Source: Hypomesus transpacificus
Taxonomy: Eukaryota; Chordata; Actinopteri; Osmeriformes; Osmeridae
DNA: 64,000 nucleotides
Direction: 5' to 3'
Assembly: GCF_021917145.1 (NCBI RefSeq)
Contig: NC_061074.1
Span: 12,815,772 to 12,879,771 of the forward strand
Below are positions 25,338 through 59,565 of the stretch, in pieces. Under the pieces are notes generated by a model. That model searched no databases. It saw only the letters and a list, made by a program, of their open reading frames with translations, and was not told the DNA's origin. Positions within the stretch are counted from its first letter, which is position 1. The number at the start of each line of letters is the position of its first letter. The translations under genes were made by a program, and so were the position numbers.

Positions 25338-26042
25338 TAAATGTTATTCCATAGCCTTCCCATGAATGGACTTCCGGTCTCAGTGGGTTGGTGGTGACCA
25401 CTTCCTGTTGGTTAATACCCCTGGGATGTTTTTCTGTGACTGAATTCCTTAAGTGTTGTAACTGAGGACAGAGAGCGGGATGGCTTTAAGCTACTGCACT
25501 CATTAGATCTCTGTGTTTGTGGTATTAAGTCATGTTACGTAAATATGCATTTAGTTTGTTTAAAAATGAAAGCTGCTTAGTCTCGTGTAAGGAAAGATGT
25601 GCCCCAGACATGCAATGTCTTTCATCTTTGCTGTATTCTCTGACAGGGGATATCTGTAATAATGTGTAATTTAGAGTGTGCAGTTGGATGAATGGTCTAG
25701 TATTGTCTAACAACAGAGTTAAATCTAACAACAGAGTTAAATCTAACAGTCAACTACATGGGCTGTTATCCTTTCCTGCAGTGGCCTTTCTTGTGTTTTA
25801 TATTTGAGACTTTTATAGTCTTAGTGGCAACAGACTGTATTAATATCTTTTTTTAGTAACCTGAATGTACAAAAGGAGGCTGTTAAGCAAACTGATTTTA
25901 AATGATATCATTTATTGTAGTATGTATGGTACACAAATGGTGTACCACTGTCATTTACACCCCAAATAAAACTCAAGTCTGTTTCTATCTCTCTAGATGT
26001 TTGGTCTTCCCTCTTCAAGGACATAAGGACATGTTCATTGGC
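25338..26042 (+). other. acad8: acad8 3' UTR
   Basis: Non-coding sequence after the TGA. AATAAA at 25965-25970, followed by TGTTTCTATCTCTCTAGATG, is the likely polyadenylation signal. A perfect tandem repeat of an 18-base unit (ctaacaacagagttaaat) occurs at 25707-25742. Confidence 0.6.
25965..25970 (+). terminator. acad8: acad8 polyadenylation signal
   Basis: Canonical AATAAA about 630 nt after the stop, with a T-rich downstream stretch. Confidence 0.6.
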
Positions 26043-26086
26043 TTTATTAAAATAAAGACAATCTTACTCTTTTGACCATTTTTATT
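26043..26086. terminator. Two-way polyadenylation signal cluster
   Basis: Within 44 bases there is a minus-strand AATAAA at 26043-26048, a plus-strand AATAAA at 26051-26056 and another minus-strand AATAAA at 26081-26086. The minus-strand signals are the first canonical ones I found downstream of the esam stop, so they may end esam. The plus-strand signal could end a long acad8 transcript. Confidence 0.4.
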
Positions 26087-26173
26087 GAAAAAGTAATGAC
26101 GCCATGATGGAAAAACTAAAATCTCAAAGCCAGTCAACATTAACATTACACCAAGCAGTTATAAATGAAATAT

Positions 26174-26942
26174 ACTCTCACTAGCCACTATTAGGTACTC
26201 CTTGCTTGTACAGGGTTGGAACCCCCATTGTCTATAGAATTACCTAAATTCACAACAATTCTCTGGCGTTTAAACAATAGGGTTAGAACCCTAACCCAAA
26301 TGAGTCCTATGAATCCATACTTTCATGTTTACACCAAATTCTAACCTTACCATCTGAATGTTGCAGAAAAAATTGAGACTCATCCGACCAGGCAACATTT
26401 TTCAATGTTGGTCCAGTTTTAGTGACCTGTGTGATCCAAATTGAGTAGAGGCCACTGGTGTAGTCTTCTGCTGCTGTAATCCATATCCTTCAAGGTTCAA
26501 AGTTTTTGAATTTGTTTCCATTCAGAGATGCTCATCTGCATACCTCAGATGTAAAGAGTGGGTATTTGAGTTACTGTTGCCTTTTTATCGGTTCCAACCA
26601 TTCTACCCATTCTCCTTGCCCATCAACAAGGCATTTCAGCCCAGGAAACTGACGCTCTCTGGACAGTTTCTCCCTTTTGGATCATTTTCTGTAAATCCTA
26701 GAGAAGATTGCAGTTTCTGAAATTCTGAAACCAGTCCGTCTGGCACCAACATCCATGCCCCACGTTCAACACCACTTAAATCACCTTTCTACCCCATTCT
26801 GATGCTTGGTTTGAACTTCAGCGGACCCTCTTGACCATGTTCACATGCTTGAATGGATTGAGTTGCAGCCACATGATTGGCTGTATAGATGTTTGCGTTA
26901 ACTAGAAGTGGTACCTAGTAAAGTGGCAGATGAGTGTACATT
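26174..26942 (-). mobile_element. Tc1-like transposon relic
   Basis: The ends are imperfect inverted repeats: CTAGCCACTATTAGGTACTC on the left, and on the right the complement of GTACCTAGTAAAGTGGCAGA. The inside matches a widespread fish Tc1/mariner family whose transposase is read on the minus strand. Recognisable pieces include the block near 26315-26400 (the complement of a coding stretch for the DESRF catalytic region) and 26720-26830 (the helix-turn-helix and start region). At about 770 bases it is roughly half the usual length, with internal deletions, frameshifts and stops, so it cannot encode active transposase. It lies between acad8 and esam and may sit within the esam 3' UTR. Confidence 0.85.
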
Positions 26943-27657
26943 AACTACCAACCAGGAATTATATTGATACGCTCTCAGTTTACATGAATGTGATAAAACC
27001 ACCTCACCATTGAATTACCTAAAATATACTTCAATTGTCTCAAACATGTATCAGTCAATGTCAAAGTTTATCCTTAACATTAGATAAAATACCTGGGTTG
27101 TAGGGCACATCAAGTTCAGTGTTACTGAAAGGTAGGCTAGCTGGTCTAAGGAAAACTTCCAGGTAATGGCCAGGTAATCTCATTATGTGGCAAAAATCTG
27201 GTGGACTGTAGATTTTAGCACGTGTCGATAATGGAAAAAGTAAAACCTCTTTTGAGGATCTCTTACTGTGTATGTATCTAATATGACATGACTTCAAATG
27301 TATCTGCAAACAAAAGCAACATTCATTAAGGTTGACCATTTACATATGTATCAGTAGAGAGATCATATCACTGTTAAACATACAGTACTAATTCAATAAC
27401 GTTTTTAACTTCAAATTGTACATAAAATTAATTTATCATTTTCTTTTTGCTTATAAAAAATTAAACAAAATACAGTTACCAAATATAAATAACAATTGTA
27501 TGCTGTGTCAGCTATACAACATACTGAGCACCTTCAACTTTGTCAAAGTACAACAATGGATAAAGTTTTTCACCTACAAAGTCCCCTTTTCTCCATATGG
27601 TAATAGTTTTTCAGTAAGTTAGTTCTTAATATTTCACAAAGGAAACAGTAACGTCAG

Positions 27658-51813
<24,156 letters not shown>

Positions 51814-52350
51814 CTCCCAACATTAACCGTCTGTTCCGGTGCAAGGTAAGTCCCCTCAGATGTGAAACTTACTCGCAAGTAAGCTTCCGTGGAGCGTTGT
51901 CCTTTGAAGTAAGTGTTCTTCTTTTTAGACAATGTTAATTTAAGCCATATAACAAAGAAAGCGTGTTGAAGAAAAATAGCTCAAGTTAACGGTTATGAAT
52001 AATTTCCCTTTTCCCGTCCGGTGCGCAAACAATAGATGACATTGCAGAGAACTGGCAAGGGTGCACTTCTATAAGCATTGTCGAACACTAAACCACGAGA
52101 AATAGTTCACTGTCTCACCATGGCACTCATACATCTCATCTCTCCAGTTTTGCTCTCTCCTGCATTTTTCTGCCCGTCTGACAACGCGCTCATAGGTTAG
52201 AACAGTTAACTATTCTAGTTCCCAGGATTTCAGCCGTCCATGTATAGCTGGCACCTGCGCGCGCCGGGAACGCCCCCTAATCCTTTTTCCATACAGGTGC
52301 CGACCTCCGCTCCATTTCCCCCCTGGAGCCGTATATCAGAACCTCTCTAC
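51814..52350 (-). promoter_or_regulatory. esam: Probable esam promoter and 5' UTR
   Basis: The sequence upstream of the esam ATG contains GTTCCGGTG at about 51833 and CCCGTCCGG at about 52013 (ETS-type cores on one strand or the other), plus a CpG-rich patch at 52255-52275. ETS factors control many endothelial genes including ESAM family members, so these are plausible but unproven sites. No TATA box is evident. Confidence 0.35.
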
Positions 52351-54405
52351 CATGCAGACTCTTGAATTAATGTATTTTATAGGATTTATAACATAAATTG
52401 ACATCAATAGTTGATTATTTAAATGCACTGCATTTTTATGAAGAAAAGAATAGTTATTTGACATTGAACAGAAAACATTTGACATAGAAGTCCCCCAAGA
52501 GACGCATTAGTCAACGTTGTAAGGGGGCAGGAGCCAGGCTTTTAAGTTGTAATGTAAGTCTGAAGTCCTGCTGTCTCAACTCAAATGGGTTGTCAGGTGA
52601 AATATTTATGTCTGCGGGCCCATGTGTTGTTTTAGTAGTGGCATGTCATGGATTTATTATACAATATTAAATTCAACATGTTTTCTGTCTGATCTGACCC
52701 GATCCCACCTTGACAACAGTGAGTTCACACACAGAAAGCATGACCGATCACATATCTCATTCCCACAACATCATCATAGCAGATGTTCCTACCAGGTTTA
52801 TAGGAGCAATAGTTAATAATTGACTGGCAGCCCTCTGAATTTTTCATGTCTCTCATATTTTGGGTGCAGCATCTCCCTCATTTTAACATTGTCAGCCAAT
52901 TTTAGGGAATTTTGAGGTCATAGAGGATTTTCAGTTCACCAGCTAAAATTAGTGCATCAACCATATATGGCTAGTTACACTAAACCCAGGGTTCATCTGG
53001 ATATTTGTATTACATGTGTCAGTGTTATCGAAGATACATTTCCGCATTGCAAATATCCTTCGACCATCTCTATACTATGTCCAGACATGAGAGCAAACCA
53101 ACATATCAAGGAAACTTGATGCCGATGGCTGATGTAAATTATTTATTTTGGGTATGGCAAAAAGCACTAATCTCAAACTGCACAGTGGACATTTTCTAAG
53201 CCCTAGACCTTGATATTTTCTGGTTACATTTAGACAAGTGTTCCCTGTATAGTTGGGTTCTGCCTCTTTCAAATACATCTCCACAAGATTATACATTAGT
53301 GCATCAGAACAATAATAATTGTATTTGATCCATTGGAATACTCCAGTATTAGAATCACCTATCCGCAGTCTGCCATAGTTTTACTCACAATCCCCAAATA
53401 AGGATGCAGCCTGTAGCCTACTCCCTATATTCTTGGTATCTTCTGTTCTTGGATATCCATTACCTTCCTGAAGAATGTCTTTGTTAAACATGTCTGACAG
53501 GATAGAAGCCCTTATCGCAATGCCTGGTGGGAGACAGGACTTGGCCTTGACTCACTGATAGTCAGCCTGCTCTAATGAATGATTCTATTGAACTCTTTTG
53601 TACTACTATTCACCTCTGCCTTTTTAAACAAGCTGAGGATAATGTCACATTTAAAGTGAATTCCATCCCATCTAAAGTAGCTTTATGGGATCTTCTGGTT
53701 TTACATTGACTTTTGATTCTCCTTTGCCATCTAGTGGTCGAGTGGAACATCAGTTTACCTCAGAATGGAAGGACTATAATCTGACCAATGAATGCAAATG
53801 CCATTTACAGGACACATTTGGTTTGTGTAGACTGTGTTATATAGAGAGAATATTTGTGTGCCATAAACCTGCATACAGTGTGCTTATCACACTGTTATGT
53901 AATGCACATGTGGACACCCCCCGAATCTCACAGTAAAAATCCTCTGTTTGCTAAACTCTGCTTTGGATTCCGATCTATCTTCATTAGAATATGGTTTCAT
54001 TTGGACAAAGTCGACTTCAGGTCAACCGGGCCTATTCAAATGTTAACTTTCAACCTAATCCTAAATCATCGAAGAACAGACAGAAATGTCCAAAGATAGT
54101 CCTCTCTGGGCAGTCTTTTAATTGGCTGTAAAGAACCAACACTAACAAATACAAAGCAGAGCTCTCTCCTTCTTCCTCAGCTGTGAATGCCCACCTAATG
54201 AGAGGAACAAAGAAGAAAGAAGAGAAACTACAGATCAGTCTGCGATTACAATCCCATCTCTCTAGCACTCAGTTTTTTTCAGGATGCTCCTCCAGTAATA
54301 GTGCTCCATACATGGCCAGATGGGTCAAAGGTCAGAGGTACAAGGGAGAGTCAAACACATGTTTCTATATGTGACAGAGGAGATTGAGGTAGCACTACTA
54401 CAAGA
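52351..54405. other. Intergenic region upstream of esam
   Basis: About 2 kb of AT-rich DNA. The open frames here, such as 53685-53936, show no signal peptide or domain and no consistent splice context. Nothing else is recognised. Confidence 0.5.
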
Positions 54406-55678
54406 ATGGGGAACCTTTCTGTTTCTGTTTTTGCCCTTATATGTGTATTCACTGTTAATCTCATGGGTAGGGCTGTCTGCATGTTCTCCATATTGACCTG
54501 TGTTAGCCAGAAGGGCAGGCATTCCATCCCAGTCACCAAGCTGCAGAGTGGCAGACGAGAGGTAAGAGGTGACGCAAGTATGAACGAGAGAGAGAGACAA
54601 GCTGTGATTGACTGAGAGAGGGGCTATTAGGTGACTTTTACAGGGAAAGATTAGCAAGAGGGATGAGACTTTTGGACTGTTTTCTATGGCAAACAGTTGA
54701 ATTTTCAGTGTGTTGGTTCTCATGGTAGGAAGAACAAGTGGATCGCATCTTTGGGAATAGCAGAAATAACAATTTAAGTTTTTTTTTTTTTTTTTCAATT
54801 ATGAATCATTATGTGGCTGGACTTGATTCTGACTCTTTTCCAGTTAAATGTTTTTACCACTTCCAAGAGCACAGATGCTGGTTACCGAGCATATTTTACC
54901 AATCCAGCTATTAAATCATCCTTCTCTATGAAAACTCTCAGTGCAAGCATTTTGAATGGTGAGTAAGAAGATTGGTAGACACACATTGTATTTGTTCTAT
55001 CAGCATCTGTATGAAAGAACTGTCTAGAAACTGAAATTAATCATTTGCTTTTTATTATTGCAAAATTATGTCAAAAGCAGTCCTCTCCTGTTAAATGTTT
55101 GTTGTCTGTTCAATTGACAATCAAGGCAGTTATCCCCAGGGAAGGTGAGTTCAATCTTGCTAGTCTGACCTTGTCATGATTTGTGACTATTTTCACAACT
55201 GTGTCAACAGGACACCCCTCACCCGCTTCACATAGTCACCGATAATAAGCTATTTAGGATTGGGGCTCACGCGTCTGCTCTTTAGGGACTGGTGACATGA
55301 GGTGGTCTATTAGCAACCTGTAACGCTCCCTATTCCCCAAGGCAAATACTCACATCTCAGATTCCGAGGGCCGATAAGGTAGTTGCCATGACAGCAGCTT
55401 TGGCGGACAGCTACAGAGATTGTTTGTGAGGCTTGATATTCGCGTTATGTTAGCAAAGAGAGGGGGCCTTCCAAGCGGGGGAGCTTTACCACTGTTCACT
55501 GTATGTAGGACATAACAGAGCAGATTGGTTCTGGAGGGAGGGTGGTACATGGGTTATGATCTTATCTGAGCCTTATACTTGCATCTGGGCAATGAGGCGG
55601 ATTCAGATATGTTTTTTTGCCTTTTTCAGATTACTATCTTATCTCCATCTTCTATGAAAATGTCAAACTGAAAATGTA
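54406..55678 (+). CDS. Unrecognised three-exon candidate, CUB-like C-terminal half
   Basis: Three exon-like blocks join in one frame: 54406-54561 (phase 0, donor GAG|GTAAGA), 54844-54958 (acceptor TTTTCCAG, donor ATG|GTGAGT, phase 1) and about 55631-55678 (acceptor TTTTTCAG, stop TAG). The conceptual protein is about 105 residues. The first ATG has a good context (A at -3, G at +4) and opens MGNLSVSVFALICVFTVNLM, which looks like a signal peptide. Residues about 33-72 (TCVSQ...PVTKLQSGRRELNV, then FTTSKSTDAGYRAYF) fit the end of a CUB domain: Cys, Pro, then ELxVxF, a small polar loop, G-aromatic-x-A-x-aromatic. The N-terminal half of such a domain was not found upstream. It could be a real small secreted gene, the tail of a larger one with unseen exons, a pseudogene, or chance. 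The last exon is the weakest part. Confidence 0.33.
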
Positions 55679-57639
55679 GTTTATATTCTTACCATGTCAT
55701 ATCTAGGTAGTGAAGGCACCACCTGTTTATTTCCCAGCTCTGATGTGACACTAGGAGATGAGATGTTAAGGGGAGATCCTGCTGCAAGCACTTTTATAGG
55801 ACACAATGATGAGGAAGTTTGGTGGCCATAGACAATTCAGACTCAGAAGATAATGACACTGGGATCATTTTTCCCAGCCATCTGCGGTGAATGCCTTACC
55901 CTCAGTTTAGTGCCTACAACAGATCAAAACAGCAATGAAGGACAATTATGATACGTGGCTCGTGTATTTTGTTGTTTATTTTTATAAACTTAAAATTAAG
56001 GTATTTGTTATCTTATGATGATGTATCCTTTGCCTTGTACCTTTATAAATTCTTCCATACGCTGAGTTGTGACTCTCTAGTGGTTAAATAGGGTATTACT
56101 ACGTTTCATTAATATTTATTATTTTGCAGATTTGTTTTTTTATATTACAGAAACGTAGATTGGCAGTATTGTGCATGTAATTGTGTGCAGCATAGTGTGG
56201 TATTTAAAAAAGTTTCACTTATGTAGCATAAAAAATCTATATAACATATGAAAGTCTGTGTGGAAATTCAAAGACAGGTTAATGAGTGAAGGGATATTGT
56301 ATGCGGCCAGTAGAGGGTGCACTGAGCACTTTAATGGTTGCATGGAGCACAGATGTCCATCAGAACAGAGCGTGGAAGATCAAGAGAACTATAACTCATT
56401 GACCCCATCATTGTTCTCAGTCACAAATCTCCAGCTGACTGACGGGAGTGTTTCGGCTACAGAAATAAAAACATCTCTGGCACCAGACACGGGATCTGAA
56501 AAGGCGGTGATGATTACCCCAAAAGAACAAGAAGATAGAAAATTGGTTTTAATGTGTTTTAATTACCGTGTTGGCGTTTTCAATGAGAGATAGGCCTACT
56601 AGATAGTTTGTGTTCTGTACTGCTAAGTTGTTATTTCAGTGATAGGTGAGTACTCTGGAAGTGGCAACAGATTGATAAGGCAGAGTAAATGCAGAGTAGA
56701 TTGGATAAGAGAAAGAGTGAGTGAAATTTCTCCTTGGCTCATTTACAGCCTCATTAACGGTTTGTGGCTCAGATCCAGCAGGAGTCAGCAGTGGTCTCCA
56801 GGTAGATGGATGAAAGCTGAGTATTAGAGCGGCGTAGCATCTCTCCCTCTCTCCAGAGCACTCAATACAAATAGAACCCTCACGCAATTTGCTAACCGAC
56901 GTTTCGAGGGCATGACAAGAGGATGTGTATATTGCCATATATTGCTTTGCCAAAGGATCTGAAATGAGAAAAGCTGGGCAGGGAGCCAAATGTTGCTGTG
57001 ATATTAGTTGCTTACCTTAGCACTCTGTTGTATTGGATGTAAATGACCTGCCACTGGCCTTGTGCCGCAGTGACACCAGGACTATAAATAAAGCCTGAAG
57101 TCCTCCAAGCTGACTGAAGGTCTCTCACACAGTGGGGCTGATGCAAGACAAAGGGGTCTGTACCAGTGACTAATGGGAGCTGCTGATCTCGGTAGCACAG
57201 AGGTCAACATCTAAGGACCTCTTTGTGTGTGCGGAGGACAGACCTCAGGTGAGCTTGGTAGGTAGGTTAGGTAGGTAGAGGAAAACAACCGCAGTGCAGT
57301 GAAAACCATCATGAGTGAGCAGGGGGTGTATAGTTCAGACATAACCTGACTGAAACGCCATATCACAAGTTGAGGGTTGTTGGTTTTGGTGTGATTGTTT
57401 GGGTCAGTAAATATAAATTCGTACTTGCAGCTCTAGTTTATGGCCTTGGATTTTAAGAAAGGGAAGAACAATGCGGAGAGCAGGCAAGGAACTGGAGCCA
57501 GACGGTTTACAAGGAGACATGAGGTCAGGGCTTGGGGCAAATAGCGGACAGCTGAACCTCACATTTTTCACCAGAGACAGACCAGCTAGGCCCACCATCT
57601 GTACCCATTTGAACCCACTATTCTCTATCCCTTACTCCC

Positions 57640-57834
57640 ATTTACATTAAAGTCATTTAGCAGACGCGCTTATCCAGAGCGACTAACAGTAAGTACAGGG
57701 ACATTCCCCCCGAGGAAAGTAGGGTTAAGTGCCTTGCCCAAGGACACAACGTTGTTTGGCACTGCTGGGAATCGATCCAGCAACCTTCTGATTACTAGCC
57801 CGACTCCCTCACCGCTCAGCCATCTGAATCCCAT
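57640..57834 (-). mobile_element. tRNA-derived SINE
   Basis: Near-identical to the copy at 20542-20740: on the minus strand a tRNA-like head (GGCTGAGCGGTGAGGGAGTC; B box GATCGATTCCC), body TGTCCTTGGGCAAGGCACTT, and tail GGATAAGCGCGTCTGCTAAA. It sits just left of a (CA)n run at 57848-57893. Confidence 0.92.
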
Positions 57835-57847
57835 TTCCTACATAACA

Positions 57848-57893
57848 TACACACACACACACACACATGCGCACACGCAGACACACACACATC
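57848..57893. repeat. (CA)n microsatellite
   Basis: Short interrupted CA repeat next to the SINE. Confidence 0.9.
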
Positions 57894-59007
57894 CGCACTG
57901 TCTTTGAAGAAAAAAACAACAATCCAGAATGCTTCCGCTGAAATTTACATTGATTAAATCTGAGTTTGTCACTATATGTTCTGTTGATGTGTGCATAGCA
58001 TTAACAATCAAAATCATTGTCACTCAAAGTCACAAAGACGCCATTGCATTGTGGGTAAAGAAGAAGATGGGGGAATCTACCCGGTGTGGGAGTGAGGCTC
58101 CAGGACTGGCCTCTGGTAAACTATATAGGTGTTTAACTAAGGCTAGCATGTCCAAAGGAGTCAATGTACCTCAACATTTCAATTGAGTCCTCCACGACTG
58201 CGCTCCATTCAGCCGATCTGGTCCTTGATAAGGTACAACCCTCTTCCACTGGGGCCAGGGTTAATGCTGCTCTAGCCTCTCTTTGTGATATGTCCCGCGA
58301 CAGGCGTCTGGACTCCTCTTCCGTTGTCCAATTTTCAGCCCCTTTCAGTGGGACAATGGAGGGCAGGCGCCTTCTAGTCCACGGCCCTCTCCATCATGTA
58401 TGGCTCTCGGTGAACGACACAGAGACAATGCTGTGAGAGGGCAAAGGCCAGGGATGCCGGGAGGCTGGGCTGTGACGGGAGGGGGCTGGATGAAACAGAG
58501 CCTTCCCTGGGGAGCAGTGTGTCGTTCTCCCAGAAGGGAGCCAGGCTTCAGAGACCCTGCCAGGGCCAGATTGCAGATCAATAAGAAGGAGTAGTGTGTG
58601 TGAAACAAACAGCACCTGCTTTAGAAATGACAATCTGTGGAGACTGAAGCCAAACTAAATAACATAACAAGAACCACAGATATTGATATTTTAGTGGGTG
58701 GAGAGCCTATTCTATGATAGCTCCAGTTATCAATGTCATAATCTATAACAATACTTAATACTTATGACTGAGGTAAAGGTTTATTGGATTTCTCTAATGT
58801 CTTCTTGATTGCTCTGATCATTGCTTGCAATGATGTTGCAACCGGCCATGTGTAATGCAACTGACACCTGTATTTACAAAGACCTTATGATAATAAAATA
58901 ACTTGTTTGTGTTAAGCCTGATCGGCCGTCACAACATCACAGCAGCTGATGATCGCATGAGGGTTTAGGGTCGAGCAAACAGGTCAAGCTCGAGCAGATG
59001 CCGCCTC

Positions 59008-59507
59008 TGTCTCTTTAAGAATAGATTCTTAGTCTGCCTTGGGTTTTGTAGTCTACGCTATGTAGCTAAGCATGTGCATCGATTGACAGTCGTGAATTGG
59101 TGGTCTGTCAATGAGTCGCATAGCGCCACGGGAGCTGGAAAGTAACTTGACTTTATCGGCATTGTGTTGTATCATTATTTGATTTAGACGTTGTTTTTGC
59201 TGGTTTTGTCAATGACTTTCTGAGTAAATATTTGGAGTTTCGTTGAACGATTGTAAACATGTTTTTGCGGCCGCACATTACGGACAAAGTGAAGATGAAG
59301 CTATGTCGCTTTTAGATTCTTCGAGCGCTATTATCATGCGGTCCGAGAGAGTTTATAAAGTTCAGCGGAACGATTTTGACATATTCAAAGACTACAGATA
59401 AACAAAAGCTTTAAATTGTAATAGATTATTCTATTTACACATTTGGATACCGTATGCAACACAATATATAGGCTATATTTCAAGTGGACTTGGACCTGTC
59501 AGCGAAG
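59008..59507 (+). promoter_or_regulatory. Probable promoter and 5' UTR of the right-edge gene
   Basis: CpG density rises around 58990-59340, and the stretch TTGGGTTTTGTAGTCTACG near 59039 contains a partial match to the reverse of the ZNF143/THAP11 site. It lies about 450 bases upstream of the leader exon at 59508, so it is a reasonable promoter candidate. Confidence 0.4.
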
Positions 59508-59565
59508 ATGGGGACACATAACTGTGTTATGCTGTTGGTGCTTGCAATCGTCTGTATCTCCCAAG
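59508..59565 (+). CDS. Leader-peptide exon of an unidentified secreted or membrane protein
   Basis: ATG at 59508 opens MGTHNCVMLLVLAIVCISQ, followed by a phase-1 GTAAAA donor. A short polar start, an 11-residue hydrophobic core (VMLLVLAIVCI) and small/polar residues after it make a textbook signal peptide. A leader exon ending in phase 1 with a long following intron is typical of immunoglobulin-superfamily and other modular cell-surface genes. No further exon is visible in the remaining 4.4 kb. Its position beyond esam makes KIRREL3-, ROBO-, HEPACAM- or OPCML/NTM-type genes plausible by synteny, but the leader matches none I can recall, so no name is given. igsf9b is excluded because its own leader is at the left edge. 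Confidence 0.6.

Larger units (their letters stand above)
55679..59007. other. Intergenic region
   Basis: About 3.3 kb with no supportable gene. It contains a SINE at 57640-57834 and a CA repeat at 57848-57893. A 111-codon open frame at 56258-56593 has no signal, domain or splice context. The 58200-58560 patch is GC-richer but shows no recognisable exon. Confidence 0.5.

Noticed and set aside
56258..56593. 111-codon plus-strand open frame
   Set aside because: No recognisable motif and no splice donor in context; treated as chance.
59508..59565. Initial idea that the right-edge leader exon belongs to igsf9b
   Set aside because: The igsf9b leader is clearly at 1962-2025 on the minus strand, and the two leaders are unrelated.
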